64,000 bases of DNA from Shimia sp047124445. Its GTDB lineage: Bacteria; Pseudomonadota; Alphaproteobacteria; Rhodobacterales; Rhodobacteraceae. Shown here one piece after another: positions 35,492 through 45,071 of this stretch. The notes beneath the pieces were generated by a model. It made no database searches. It was not told where the DNA came from and worked only from the letters and a program-made list of their open reading frames with translations. A program made the translations under genes and the position numbers. Positions within the stretch are counted from its first letter, which is position 1. The number at the start of each line of letters is the position of its first letter. The stretch spans positions 248,001 through 312,000 of the forward strand of contig NZ_CP138921.1 of the NCBI RefSeq assembly GCF_047124445.1, in the 5' to 3' direction.

Positions 35492-35887
35492 ATGAAAACG
35501 GGTCTGAGTGCGCTGGCGGTCACTTTGATGGCGGGCGCCGGTTTTGCGGAAAATGTGGATGAGGGGGCGGCGCTCTATCGGACGCACTGCGCCACCTGTC
35601 ATGGCATTGATATGGATGGCAACGGGCCGATGGCGGGCGTCTTGCTGATCAAGCCGGACAACCTGTTGACTCTGAGTCAGGAGAACAACGGGCAGTTTCC
35701 TTTGGTACGGGTGATCAAGCGCATTGACGGGCGCGACCCGCTGGTGAGCCATGGCAGCCCGATGCCAGTGTATGGCGATTTCTTTGAAGGTGTGGATGTG
35801 GCGCTCAAGACACCCACAGGGCAGCCGATCATGACCTCGCAGCCGGTGGTGGAACTGGTGGCCTTTTTGCAGAGCGTGCAGCAGTAG
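35492..35887 (+). CDS. Exported monoheme cytochrome c
   Basis: A 131-residue periplasmic protein with a signal peptide (MKTGLSALAVTLMAGAGFAE) and one heme-attachment motif, CATCHG near residue 33-37, in the class I pattern AALYRTHCATCHGIDMDGNGPMAG. A C-terminal helix (QPVVELVAFLQSVQQ) closes the fold, and GSPMPVYGDFF offers a Met for the sixth ligand. GAGGAGG precedes the start. The redox partners are not evident from the neighbours. Confidence 0.9.
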   Translation: MKTGLSALAVTLMAGAGFAENVDEGAALYRTHCATCHGIDMDGNGPMAGVLLIKPDNLLTLSQENNGQFPLVRVIKRIDGRDPLVSHGSPMPVYGDFFEGVDVALKTPTGQPIMTSQPVVELVAFLQSVQQ

Positions 35888-35890
35888 TGC

Positions 35891-36553
35891 CTAGAGGCTC
35901 ATGGCGAGCACGCGGCTGATTTCGGTCAGGCTGCGGCCGGATTGGTCCATCCAGATGTTAAACGCCTCTTGCACCTTTTTCATTGCGCCTTTGGAGGTGG
36001 GTTGTTTGTCGATCACACCTTCGGCGATCAGGCGGGCGACCACGTCGCGGGAGAGGATAAAGCTGTCTTTGCCTAAGAAGCGCAGGGCATATTGCCCGGT
36101 GGCACCGCCGATGCGAGAGCCGCCTTTTTCCATGAACTCCAGCTGATTGACGTAGTCGGTGCTGGCCCAGCTGCCGAGGACTTGGCCCGCGCCGCCGTCC
36201 GCGCGCAGGGATTGGATGAAGTGGGCGTTTTCCAGCACTGTGCGGATTTTGGGGCCGTTGCGCACGATGTCGGTGTTGGACATCAGGCGGTCCATGTCTT
36301 CGTCGTGCATGAAGGCACAGCGGTCGACGTCAAAGCCATGGAAGGCGGCTTCAAACCCGTCCCATTTGTTTTCGATGACTTTCCAGTTGAAGCCCGCCTG
36401 AAAGACGCCCTTGGTGAATTGTGCCAGCCAGCGGTCCTCGGGGATCTGCGCGAGCTCTTCGGCGGATTTGGGTTTTGTGAGCAAAGCTTCGAGCGCGTCG
36501 GCGCCGCCTTTGCGCTCGGCGGAGATGGCGAAGAGGTCGTCGAAGCTGCGCAT
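35891..36553 (-). CDS. DNA-3-methyladenine glycosylase I family protein
   Basis: A 220-residue HhH-family protein (MRSFDDLFAISAERKGGADALEALL). QFTKGVFQAGFNWKVIENKWDGFEAAFHGFDV matches the Tag segment that binds the damaged base (canonical FQAGLSW..L..R..F..AF..FD). The remainder is more divergent than E. coli Tag, and the zinc-binding Cys/His set is not obvious. It may repair alkylated adenine. I placed the start at 36553; the long upstream extension reads antisense through the LysR gene. Confidence 0.82.
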   Translation of the reverse strand: MRSFDDLFAISAERKGGADALEALLTKPKSAEELAQIPEDRWLAQFTKGVFQAGFNWKVIENKWDGFEAAFHGFDVDRCAFMHDEDMDRLMSNTDIVRNGPKIRTVLENAHFIQSLRADGGAGQVLGSWASTDYVNQLEFMEKGGSRIGGATGQYALRFLGKDSFILSRDVVARLIAEGVIDKQPTSKGAMKKVQEAFNIWMDQSGRSLTEISRVLAMSL

Positions 36554-36567
36554 TTTGGTGGGTCCTG

Positions 36568-37467
36568 TTATTTGACAGTGTAGGTGGCGAGAAGGGGTTT
36601 GAGAAACGCGACCGCGTGTTGAACCGCAGGGCGGGTTTGGGCGCGCTTGGACACAAGCAGGGCAAATCCGCCGGTGTCGATTCCAATCTCGCTTACGCGG
36701 CAGAGCAAGCCGCCTTTCAGTTCTTCCTGAACAAGGCTGGGTGTGACAATCATGGCGGCCTTGCCGGTCAACACCGACAACATGCCCAGGCGAAAATCTG
36801 TTTGCCGATAATACGTGAGGGCGGATGAGGGCGTTAGGCCGGCTGTCTGAAACCATTGGTCCCATCGTTCTTTTCGATACGAATACATCAGGTCCAAAGC
36901 GCTAAGGGCCTTCAGTTTCTTCTCCGGGCTGTCATCTTCTTGCACAAGAGAGCTGGAGACGTAGGGGTGCATGACTTCCTGGCTGAAGATATGCATGTCT
37001 TTGGTCTGGTTTTCGTTTGAGACAAATCGAACCGCCAGATCAAAATCACTGTTGTCCAGATCAATCACGTCCGCACTGAGTTCCGCGGACAGTTCGAAGT
37101 GCGTGTTGGATGCGGCGTCCGATGCCTCCGCCAGCTTCTGGTTCAGCCATTGATGCGCGAAGAAAGGCTCCACACTCAATCTCACCGTCTTGGAAACGCT
37201 TGCCGCGAGCCGATCCGTTACCTGCTCCAGATTGGTGAGGATCCGCTCAACCTCGGCATGGTAGGCTTTTCCCAGATCGGTGAGCGTGATGTTGCGCCCC
37301 GTTTTGAGGACCAGAGGGGCCTTCAACCATGCTTCCAAGTTCCGTACGTGGCGGGCAACTGATGTGTGGGTTACGCTGAGTTCTTCCCCTGCTTTGGAAA
37401 AGCTCGAATGCCGCGCCGTGGCTTCGAAGGCTTTTAATGCGTTGAGCGGAGGAAGGTTGCGCTTCAT
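36568..37467 (-). CDS. LysR-family regulator, GcvA-like
   Basis: A 299-residue regulator beginning MKRNLPPLNALKAFEATARHSSFSKAGEELSVTHTSVARHVRNLE, the standard LysR helix-turn-helix in its GcvA-like variant. The effector domain covers about 92-295. It stops 15 bases before the Tag gene, so the two are probably co-transcribed. Effector and targets are unknown. The preceding 270 bases hold a possible promoter region and a small hairpin CTCTCC-ctaac-GGAGAG at 37684-37700. Confidence 0.92.
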   Translation of the reverse strand: MKRNLPPLNALKAFEATARHSSFSKAGEELSVTHTSVARHVRNLEAWLKAPLVLKTGRNITLTDLGKAYHAEVERILTNLEQVTDRLAASVSKTVRLSVEPFFAHQWLNQKLAEASDAASNTHFELSAELSADVIDLDNSDFDLAVRFVSNENQTKDMHIFSQEVMHPYVSSSLVQEDDSPEKKLKALSALDLMYSYRKERWDQWFQTAGLTPSSALTYYRQTDFRLGMLSVLTGKAAMIVTPSLVQEELKGGLLCRVSEIGIDTGGFALLVSKRAQTRPAVQHAVAFLKPLLATYTVK

Positions 37468-37740
37468 GTAACGTGTTCTTTTTTTGCTTATATTTTGAGT
37501 ATTTATTGAAGTTGTTGCAGGGCGCAAGACGATTTAGATTTTAGGGTGCTCCAGAAGTGTTGGGTTTGGGGTTGTTTTGTTGTTTATCAACAGGTTACGC
37601 TCGGTTTTGTCGGGGCGTTTGCCGTAAGGGGTGCGCGCTTGGAAGCCGGTTTTGACCAATGTTGAGCGAGTGGTTTAGTGGGTTCTCTCCCTAACGGAGA
37701 GCTGGGTCAAAACGTTTGTGATCAAGTAGCGAGTGTCGCG

Positions 37741-37986
37741 ATGCAAAAAAACAAAAACCAGCCTCTGGAGCGGGCGTTCTTGCTGGCAGAAATTGCACAG
37801 AGAGCTTTGGAGCGTGCGTCCAATGCCGAGAGCCAGCAAGAACGTCGCCTTGAGTTTCTGTCTTTTCAAGACGCGTGCATTCAGCTTGTCGAGAAGATGA
37901 ACAGCGTGGAACTGGATGACGCTCGTGTGGAGGCAGCTCGGCGCGGGGAAGACGCTGTGATGGGCCGTCATCAGGAACGCGTCTGA
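37741..37986 (+). CDS. Small hypothetical protein
   Basis: An 81-residue charged helical protein (ERAFLLAEIAQRALERASNAESQQERRLEFLSFQDACIQLVEKM), with no signal peptide or membrane segment. It could be a coiled-coil partner protein. The ATG at 37741 is one choice; a GTG at 37678 would add 21 residues. Ribosome-binding sequence is weak in both cases. A structured repeat begins ten bases after its stop. Function unknown. Confidence 0.5.
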   Translation: MQKNKNQPLERAFLLAEIAQRALERASNAESQQERRLEFLSFQDACIQLVEKMNSVELDDARVEAARRGEDAVMGRHQERV

Positions 37987-37995
37987 TGGTTGTCT

Positions 37996-38080
37996 CTCGG
38001 GGTTTGACGTGGGGACCCCTCGGGCGCTTGCGGCTCAAGCGTCTGCCGGTCAGTGGGTGCTGCCAAACCAAAAGTTTGCA
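37996..38080 (+). repeat. Structured intergenic repeat, copy A
   Basis: Shares the block CTCG-GCGCTTGCG-CAAG-CTGCCGGTCA-TGGG-GCTGCC with copies B (38581-38684) and C (42331-42413). The inner hairpin is CGCTTG (38025-38030) with CAAGCG (38036-38041). The terminal hairpin is CAAAC (38064-38068) with GTTTG (38074-38078). It is the most diverged copy. Confidence 0.65.
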
Positions 38081-38185
38081 TTGAGGTTGCGCATTGCGTC
38101 AATCCACGTGTTTAAACACCCGGAGGTTTGATCTTTGACACGAATTGGGTGACAAATACCCCGTTTGTTAAATCGGAGATTGAGT

Positions 38186-38498
38186 ATGCAAAATATTTCT
38201 TTTTTTCTTGGGACTTGTTGTGATCGCGGGGGGCGCACAAGCCGCGACCGGTCCGGCGAACGTGCCAGAAGGGTACAAGTGGCTGCCAGGCTATGTTGAG
38301 GAGTTTAAGGCGGATGGTACGATTAGCGGCTGGTTCAGCGAGAGTTTGGTGAAATATCCGGATGATTTTGCGTTGTTGGGGCTGAAGGCGTATTTTGACT
38401 CCAAAGGCGATAAGGATGCGGCGCGGGCGCTGTTTCAAAAGCGCGGTGGGTCCGCGAAGGATTTTGACGCGGCCATGGCCTGTGCAAAGGTGAAGTAA
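38186..38498 (+). pseudogene. Small secreted protein, out of frame at a T7 tract in the signal peptide
   Basis: The ATG at 38186, with GGAGATTGAGT before it, reads MQNISFF and then leaves the frame of the rest of the gene at a run of seven T (38200-38206). With six T the product would begin MQNISFFLGLVVIAGGAQAA, a perfect signal peptide, and continue in the main frame (ATGPANVPEGYKWLPGYVEEF to MACAKVK). As written, only a TTG at 38208 starts the main frame, giving a weaker signal. The mature part is about 83 residues with one Cys. Either a sequencing slip, slippage-based switching, or a real lesion would explain it. Function unknown. Confidence 0.7.
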
Positions 38499-38580
38499 GT
38501 TTCGCCCCTTAGACTTAGGCTGGAAGCCAGTTTGGCTTCCAGTTGTTCCCTCAAAAGCGCCCGCGTTTTGCCGGAGGCAC

Positions 38581-38684
38581 ACCTCGGGTTTGACGGGGAG
38601 GGGGGGGGCGGTTCACCTCTCGTGAGCGTGCTGCGTAAGGCCCTGCCGGCCAATTGGGCGCTGCCAAATCGGCGATTTGGCAGC
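38581..38684 (+). repeat. Structured intergenic repeat, copy B
   Basis: Contains GCGGTTCACCTCTCG-GAGC-TGC, then CCCTG-CGGCCAAT-GGGCGCTGCC, shared with copy C. It ends in a perfect 10-bp hairpin, CTGCCAAATC (38661-38670) with GATTTGGCAG (38674-38683). A G tract (38596-38608 area) leads into it. It lies downstream of the small secreted-protein gene and abuts the convergent gene end. Confidence 0.72.
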
Positions 38685-38692
38685 TTCAAGTC

Positions 38693-39040
38693 TTAAGTGA
38701 ACTGACTTTCGTAAGCTTTGCAGTGGTGCGGAAACAACGTTTTACATTGCTTTGACGGAATACCCAGAACATCAACACGCAGTTCAGTCGTGCCGCCAAA
38801 GTCAATTTCCATAAGCACTATGTCTTGAGCGTCTAGTTCTTGTCCCTCGGATGTTAATACTCGCAGGCCGGTCCAGCGTTTTATGGCGGGGTCGCCCTCA
38901 TCCTGTGGCGGATTGATTTTCGCAAATTGCTCAAAATACTCAGAAGGCGCGACCTTTCCTTCTACGCATCCCATGGGCGGATCGCCACTTTCCAGTTGCG
39001 ATGTGCCAAGCGGGATTTCGTTAAACCTAATTTCAAACAT
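38693..39040 (-). CDS. Hypothetical protein
   Basis: A 115-residue protein read from MFEIRFNEIPLGTSQLESGDPPMGCVEGKVAPSEYF; an upstream in-frame start at 39118 would add 26 residues of less plausible sequence. The composition (beta-rich, acidic) and lower GC than the flanking clpP suggest recent acquisition. No signal peptide or known motif is seen. Neither start has a convincing ribosome-binding site, so the 5' end is uncertain. Confidence 0.6.
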   Translation of the reverse strand: MFEIRFNEIPLGTSQLESGDPPMGCVEGKVAPSEYFEQFAKINPPQDEGDPAIKRWTGLRVLTSEGQELDAQDIVLMEIDFGGTTELRVDVLGIPSKQCKTLFPHHCKAYESQFT

Positions 39041-39246
39041 GGCGTAGATTAAGCGCCTGGTGGGCTCTGACACAAGGTTTTGAAACCGGTGGGCGGTCCC
39101 ATGGAAATACGCCCCCAATCCCTGCGCCTTTACCTCGCCTTAACCCAAAAATCATTAGGTGCCCTTGCAGCCCCTGTGACCCAATACTAAGACTCTCTTG
39201 GTAGGGTCCGACGGGCGGGCCGCAACGCGATCAACAGGCAGGCGAT

Positions 39247-39879
39247 ATGAACGACCCTTATGAAACGTATATGAACACCCTTGTGCCCATGGTTGTCGAA
39301 CAGACCAGCCGGGGCGAGCGCGCGTATGACATTTTCTCGCGTCTGCTCAAAGAGCGCATCATTTTTCTCAACGGTCCGGTGCATGACGGCATGTCGAGCC
39401 TGATCGTGGCGCAGCTTTTGCACCTTGAGGCGGAAAACCCGTCCAAAGAGATCAGCATGTACATCAACAGCCCTGGTGGTGTGGTGACCTCTGGTTTGTC
39501 GATCTATGACACCATGCAGTACATCAAGCCGAAGGTGAGCACGCTGGTGATTGGTCAGGCGGCCTCTATGGGCTCGCTGCTGCTGACCGCGGGTGAAGCC
39601 GGTATGCGCTTCTCCTTGCCAAACAGCCGTGTGATGGTGCACCAGCCGTCCGGTGGCTATCAGGGCCAGGCGACGGACATCATGATCCACGCCGAAGAGA
39701 CGCTGAAGCTGAAAAAGCGTCTGAACGAAATCTATGTCAAACACACTGGCCGCACCTATGAAGAGGTGGAAGCCGGTCTTGAGCGCGACAACTTCATGAG
39801 CCCGGAAGAGGCCAAGGAGTGGGGTCTCATCGATGAGATCGTGGAAAACCGCGCCAAAGGTGATGACGAAGAAAGCTAA
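39247..39879 (+). CDS. clpP: ATP-dependent Clp protease proteolytic subunit
   Basis: A 210-residue serine protease forming the tetradecameric Clp chamber. The triad is visible as Ser107 (GQAASMGSLLL), His132 (RVMVHQPSGGYQGQATDI) and Asp181 (LERDNFMSPEEAKEWGLID). The oxyanion-loop SPGG motif is at residues 75-78. The gene precedes clpX, which supplies the unfoldase. A terminator-like hairpin lies between them, so clpX probably also has its own promoter. Confidence 0.98.
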   Translation: MNDPYETYMNTLVPMVVEQTSRGERAYDIFSRLLKERIIFLNGPVHDGMSSLIVAQLLHLEAENPSKEISMYINSPGGVVTSGLSIYDTMQYIKPKVSTLVIGQAASMGSLLLTAGEAGMRFSLPNSRVMVHQPSGGYQGQATDIMIHAEETLKLKKRLNEIYVKHTGRTYEEVEAGLERDNFMSPEEAKEWGLIDEIVENRAKGDDEES

Positions 39880-39884
39880 GTATT

Positions 39885-39922
39885 AAGTGCCCGGCGGCGC
39901 AAAGACGCCGCTGGGCACTTTC
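39885..39922 (+). terminator. Hairpin between clpP and clpX
   Basis: AAGTGCCC-GGCGGCG (39885-39899) pairs with CGCCGC-t-GGGCACTT (39906-39920) around a short loop and is followed by TT only. It likely gives partial termination or stabilises clpP message. Confidence 0.75.
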
Positions 39923-40014
39923 GCATTGTGCCCACTTTGACGCTGGCCTAAGCTGGTTGAGATCATGGGTGGCCCTCTCCAAATGGGGGCAAGATTTGGC
40001 CTGAAAGGTAAGAC

Positions 40015-41280
<1,266 letters not shown>

Positions 41281-41311
41281 GGTCTTTTGACTGGCTGAGA
41301 GAGTTTAGGAA

Positions 41312-41336
41312 GGCGTCCCGATGGGGCGCCTTTTTT
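41312..41336 (+). terminator. Terminator after clpX
   Basis: GGCGTCCC (41312-41319) pairs with GGGGCGCC (41323-41330; one G-T wobble) and TTTTTT follows. Confidence 0.88.
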
Positions 41337-41391
41337 GTAGATTGTCGTACTTCTAGGTTTTTCGGTTTTCGATGTTTGATGCGTTGCCGGT

Positions 41392-42201
41392 TTAAGATTG
41401 CTTGCTTAACCTAATTGCAGTCTTGCCCTGAACTGAGACGCTTACCAGCATGTCTATTTCGAAATTTCGATGAAACCAATCGCGCAGTCCGACCCCTCCC
41501 ATAATCCTAGGAGTGTTGTTTGAGTTTACAGATCTATTGATACGCCCTTTTAAAACGTTGTCACTAGTTCCCAGGAAAATTTCGATCTGTTCCCCGTCGC
41601 CTCCGATTAGCTGTTCGAAGTTAACCCCTACGTTGAAAAAACCTTGTTCATAGTAAGTTTTGCGAAGCAGGAATTGGAACTCATGGATTAGGGTGTCGTG
41701 AGTTATTTTGCTCATTGCCTCGTCATTGCAAGAGTGAGCTTTTTTTCTGCATGAGGGGTCGTCTCTGCCTGGTGCAACGACCAACACGCTGGCTGTCTGT
41801 GAGTCTCGCCCGTTCCAGGGGGGGCAAATCTTAGTGATGAGGTCATCCTCTAGGCCTGCTGCCAGATCTATACGGAACTCGCCAACACGTAATTGTGCAC
41901 TATCTACGAGTGCCCATATCTCCACTAAGTTGCCGTCGCAAAGAGCCTCGTGAATTTTGGCGTTGTTCTTGATGTTAGTGGATTGAGTTGGACCCGGGTT
42001 TTGATACCCATAGAGGCGTTTTTTTAGTGTTCGCCTTGTTTTCCCTATGTACATGACCTCGTCGTTGACAACGAAGGCGTAAAGAACTCTTTCGGCATGG
42101 GCCAATCTTGCAAGATCAAGTTCAATCAAGTTTCCGGTCAAAGTCCATCGGCCGACCTTTTCAAATCCGATATTACCAAGTCGTTCCATTGAGCTTTCCA
42201 A
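41392..42201 (-). CDS. GIY-YIG nuclease-domain protein
   Basis: A 269-residue protein whose N-terminal third holds a GIY-YIG module: ERVLYAFVVNDEVMYIGKTRRTLKKRLYGYQ, with the second Tyr and the Arg of the catalytic set. The C-terminal part (about 130-269) matches no domain I can name and may decide target or partner. GC content is clearly below that of clpX and later genes, the usual sign of transfer. It stands alone, convergent with clpX, with a structured repeat upstream. It might be a solitary mobile or defence-type nuclease; nothing nearby confirms either. Confidence 0.82.
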   Translation of the reverse strand: MESSMERLGNIGFEKVGRWTLTGNLIELDLARLAHAERVLYAFVVNDEVMYIGKTRRTLKKRLYGYQNPGPTQSTNIKNNAKIHEALCDGNLVEIWALVDSAQLRVGEFRIDLAAGLEDDLITKICPPWNGRDSQTASVLVVAPGRDDPSCRKKAHSCNDEAMSKITHDTLIHEFQFLLRKTYYEQGFFNVGVNFEQLIGGDGEQIEIFLGTSDNVLKGRINRSVNSNNTPRIMGGVGLRDWFHRNFEIDMLVSVSVQGKTAIRLSKQS

Positions 42202-42330
42202 GCGGTTTCTTGTCTGGATTGAAAGTTAGGCTTATCCTTTCGCTTTGCCAAGGCGCGGCTTCTTTGGGGTTTTGGCTCAAGGGACACAATTTGGCGCACG
42301 AACCGAGGGGCAGGAAGTGAAGCGCTCGCC

Positions 42331-42413
42331 CCGTGGGGGCGGTTCACCTCTCGGGAGCTTGCGTCGCAAGCCCCTGTCGGCCAATGGGGCGCTGCCGATG
42401 CGGAGCATCGGCA
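42331..42413 (+). repeat. Structured intergenic repeat, copy C
   Basis: Copy C contains GGGGGCGGTTCACCTCTCG, an inner hairpin GCTTGC (42357-42362) with GCAAGC (42366-42371), then CCCTGTCGGCCAATGGGGCG and a perfect terminal hairpin GCCGATGC (42394-42401) with GCATCGGC (42405-42412). It is the best-formed copy. It lies in the spacer between the GIY-YIG gene and the glutaredoxin-like gene. Confidence 0.72.
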
Positions 42414-42516
42414 TAGGGGGACATCATCACATCTCACCACATCAATGTGAACGTGCGTCTCTTGCGCCTCTGTGGCGCGGCTTTCATATCCCTTTGAAAA
42501 CGTGAGGAGACCTGTG

Positions 42517-42786
42517 ATGGCCAAAGCAACGCTCTATCGGATGGATTTGCCATATTACACCTGTGGCTACGGCACGGCGGCGTTGCAGTTGTTGCAGAGC
42601 CATGGGTTTGACATTGACGAACATGTGCTGCGCACGCGGCATGAGACCGATGCCTTCAAAGACAAACATCACGTGACCACCACGCCGCTTGTTTTCATTG
42701 ATGGCATAAAGATTGGTGGCTTCACTGAGCTGCGCAAGCATCTGAAAGCGCAGAAGAAGCCGTCTAAACGGTTCTGGAAACGCTAA
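42517..42786 (+). CDS. Glutaredoxin-like protein, monothiol
   Basis: An 89-residue thioredoxin-fold protein. The active-site region is LPYYTCGYGTAALQLL with one Cys instead of CPYC, and TTPLVFIDGIKIGGFTELRKHL supplies the cis-Pro and glutathione-binding Gly-Gly loop. It may act as a glutathione-dependent reductase or carrier. GTGAGGAGA precedes the ATG at 42517. The basic tail (KAQKKPSKRFWKR) is unusual. Confidence 0.85.
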   Translation: MAKATLYRMDLPYYTCGYGTAALQLLQSHGFDIDEHVLRTRHETDAFKDKHHVTTTPLVFIDGIKIGGFTELRKHLKAQKKPSKRFWKR

Positions 42787-42850
42787 GCCGCATTGACACT
42801 CCCGCACCACCGGAGGATGTCTTGGGCAACTTAATTAATGGAGCCTCCCC

Positions 42851-43234
42851 ATGTCTGTACGTCACATCTCCACCGGATCGCCGTTTGAAGAGAAAATCGG
42901 GTATTCACGCGCGGTGGTGGCGGATGGCTGGGTCTTTGTGGCGGGCACCACGGGGTATGACTACGAAACCATGACCATGCCTGAGGACGTGGCGGATCAA
43001 TGTCGCAACACGCTCAACACCATTGGCAAGGCGCTGGAGGAAGCAGGCAGCTCGCTCGATGACGTGGTGCGGGTGAACTACATTTTGCCCAATGGCGACG
43101 ACTTTGAGAAATGCTGGCCGGTGACCAGTGAGGTGTTTGCCAAAGCCAAGCCGGCGGCGACGATGATTATTGCCAACCTGATGGAAGAGGCGATGAAAAT
43201 CGAGATCGAAGTCACCGCGCGGGTCTCCAAGTAA
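42851..43234 (+). CDS. RidA/YjgF-family protein
   Basis: A 127-residue Rid-family protein (FEEKIGYSRAVVADGWVFVAGTTGYD). EEAGSSLDDVVRVNYILPNGDDFEKCWPV and AATMIIANLMEEAMKIEIEVTAR are the usual family strings. The position that is Arg in true RidA deaminases (in the C-terminal strand) is not present in the same form here, so enamine/imine deaminase activity is uncertain. It is followed by a transporter gene ten bases later. Confidence 0.9.
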   Translation: MSVRHISTGSPFEEKIGYSRAVVADGWVFVAGTTGYDYETMTMPEDVADQCRNTLNTIGKALEEAGSSLDDVVRVNYILPNGDDFEKCWPVTSEVFAKAKPAATMIIANLMEEAMKIEIEVTARVSK

Positions 43235-43244
43235 GGCGTCGATC

Positions 43245-44141
43245 ATGACATCCCATATTGCCACCGACCGCGCGGCCAATCGGCTGGGCGCAGTTTTTAT
43301 GGTTGCGGCCATGGCGGGGTTTGCGGTGGAGGATGCGTTCCTCAAGGCGGCGGCGCAGAGCTTGCCAATAGCGCAGGTGATGGTGCTGTTTGGGGCCGGG
43401 GGCGCGATGGTGTTTGCGCTGTGGCTGCGGGCGAAATCGCAGCCTTTGGCACCGAAAGAGGTGGTGTCACGCCCGATGCAGGTAAGGGTGGTGTTTGAGA
43501 TTGTTGGACGCCTGTTTTTTACGCTGTCACTGGCGCTTACGCCGTTAAGCTCGACCACGGTGATCTTGCAGGCCACACCTTTGGTGGTGGTGGCTTTTGC
43601 CGCGCTGGTGCTGGGCGAGCAGGTGGGCTGGCGGCGCTGGTTGGCGATTGTGATTGGGCTGGCGGGCGTGGTGCTGATTGTGCGGCCGGGAGGGGACAGC
43701 TTTAGCTGGCTGTCGCTGTTGGCTGTTGCCGGGATGCTGGGTTTTGCCGGGCGGGATTTGGCCAGCCGGGCGGCGCCTGCGAGCCTAAGTACCGCTGTTT
43801 TGGGGCTCTATGGGTTTCTGGCGATTGTGGTTGCGGGCGCAGCCTATGGCGTGATCTGGGAGCAGGTGCCGTTTCACACTCCGCCGCCTATGGCGTTGTT
43901 GTCGGTGGTGGGCGCGGTGGCCTGTGGCGTGTTTGCCTATAGCGCCTTGATGCGGGCGATGCGTACCGGAGAAGTGTCTGCGGTGACGCCGTTCCGCTAC
44001 TCGCGCCTGTTGTTTGGTGTGGCTCTGGGCGTGGTGATGTTTGGCGAGCGGCTGGACAGCTATATGCTGATCGGCAGTGCGCTGATTGTGCTCTCAGGAC
44101 TGGTGATCATGTGGCGTGGGCGGGCCGCCGCCAAAGGTTGA
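43245..44141 (+). CDS. DMT-superfamily (EamA) transporter
   Basis: A 298-residue inner-membrane protein with ten predicted helices in two EamA repeats. The first repeat ends near ALVLGEQVGWRRWLAIVIGLAGVVLIVRPGG and the second near GVALGVVMFGERLDSYMLIGSALIVLSGLVIMWRG; these pairs are typical. It probably exports a metabolite; substrate unknown. It is likely co-transcribed with the Rid gene. Confidence 0.92.
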   Translation: MTSHIATDRAANRLGAVFMVAAMAGFAVEDAFLKAAAQSLPIAQVMVLFGAGGAMVFALWLRAKSQPLAPKEVVSRPMQVRVVFEIVGRLFFTLSLALTPLSSTTVILQATPLVVVAFAALVLGEQVGWRRWLAIVIGLAGVVLIVRPGGDSFSWLSLLAVAGMLGFAGRDLASRAAPASLSTAVLGLYGFLAIVVAGAAYGVIWEQVPFHTPPPMALLSVVGAVACGVFAYSALMRAMRTGEVSAVTPFRYSRLLFGVALGVVMFGERLDSYMLIGSALIVLSGLVIMWRGRAAAKG

Positions 44142-44226
44142 TTGCATTGCAGCAATGTGCGCGGTTCCGCCACTGGACCTTTGCGGACAAATAGTCCATA
44201 TGAGGGAAGAATTTGCGGAGACTCCC

Positions 44227-44616
44227 ATGGGCATTCTGAGCACGATCAACAATGTTTTGACCTGGTGGAACGGCGGCACGCTGAACACCAAGCTGTTTAC
44301 CATGCGCAAAGGCGTGAAGATGGGCGAAGACGAGCAAGGCAACGTCTACTACCGCACCGAAAATGATTCCAAACGCTGGGTGATCTTCAACGGCGAAGTT
44401 GAGGCGAGCCGCGTGAGTGCCGATTGGCATGGTTGGCTGCACCGTACCTTTGATGAGGTGCCAAGCCAGAAGCCGCTGAAGCACAAAGAATGGGAAATTC
44501 CGCATCAGGAAAACGTGACCGGCACCGCGCTGGCCTATGCGCCTGCGGGCACCATTCGCGCGCATGGCAAAGCGCCGGTGGAACGATCCGACTATGAGGC
44601 CTGGAGCCCCGAGTAA
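44227..44616 (+). CDS. NADH:ubiquinone oxidoreductase accessory subunit, NDUFA12 family
   Basis: A 129-residue homologue of the 17.2-kDa mitochondrial complex I subunit. Typical strings are TWWNGGTLNTKLFTMRKG, VYYRTENDSKRWVIFNGEVEASRVSADWHGWLHRTFDEVP and the C-terminal APVERSDYEAWSPE. It is an alphaproteobacterial supernumerary subunit of respiratory complex I. ATG 44227 has GGAGACTCCC before it. The mlaD and DUF2155 genes follow, an order widely seen in alphaproteobacteria. Confidence 0.95.
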   Translation: MGILSTINNVLTWWNGGTLNTKLFTMRKGVKMGEDEQGNVYYRTENDSKRWVIFNGEVEASRVSADWHGWLHRTFDEVPSQKPLKHKEWEIPHQENVTGTALAYAPAGTIRAHGKAPVERSDYEAWSPE

Positions 44617-44621
44617 GGTTT

Positions 44622-45071
44622 ATGTCCGCGGTTCGTACAGAGACATTTGTCGGCGCTGCTGTGGTGGCTGTGGCTGCCGGGTTCATGCTTTACAGCGCGC
44701 AGTTTGCCTCTGTGGGGCAGGGCAGCAGTGGCTATGGGCTCAACGCGTCCTTCCGTTCAATTGAGGGCGTGAGCGTGGGCACAGATGTGCGGCTGGCCGG
44801 TGTGAAGATTGGCACCGTAACCGACATTCAGCTCGATCCGCAGACCTTCCGCGCAGAGACCACCTTTAGCGTGCTCGATGGCATTGAACTGCCGGATGAC
44901 AGCGCGGTGGTGATTTCTTCCGAGGGCCTGTTGGGCGGGAATTTTGTGGAAATTTTGCCGGGCGGCTCGCCGTTCAATTTTGAAGCCGGGGATGAGATCG
45001 AGGACACGCAGAGTTCTGTGAGTCTGATTTCGCTGCTTTTGAAATTTGTGAGCGGTGGCGACGATGAGTAA
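44622..45071 (+). CDS. mlaD: MlaD-family lipid transport protein
   Basis: A 149-residue inner-membrane-anchored MCE protein. One N-terminal helix (FVGAAVVAVAAGFMLYSAQFA) is followed by an MCE domain (GYGLNASFRSIEGVSVGTDVRLAGVKIGTVTDIQLD) and GIELPDDSAVVISSEGLLGGNFVEILPGG. It binds phospholipid as the hexameric ring of the Mla system that keeps outer-membrane asymmetry. Other mla genes are not in the window. Confidence 0.92.
   Translation: MSAVRTETFVGAAVVAVAAGFMLYSAQFASVGQGSSGYGLNASFRSIEGVSVGTDVRLAGVKIGTVTDIQLDPQTFRAETTFSVLDGIELPDDSAVVISSEGLLGGNFVEILPGGSPFNFEAGDEIEDTQSSVSLISLLLKFVSGGDDE

Noticed and set aside
39164..39186. Heat-shock-type (sigma-32-like) promoter before clpP
   Set aside because: CTTGCAG and CCCAATA are present, but only nine bases apart, too short for a sigma-32 promoter.
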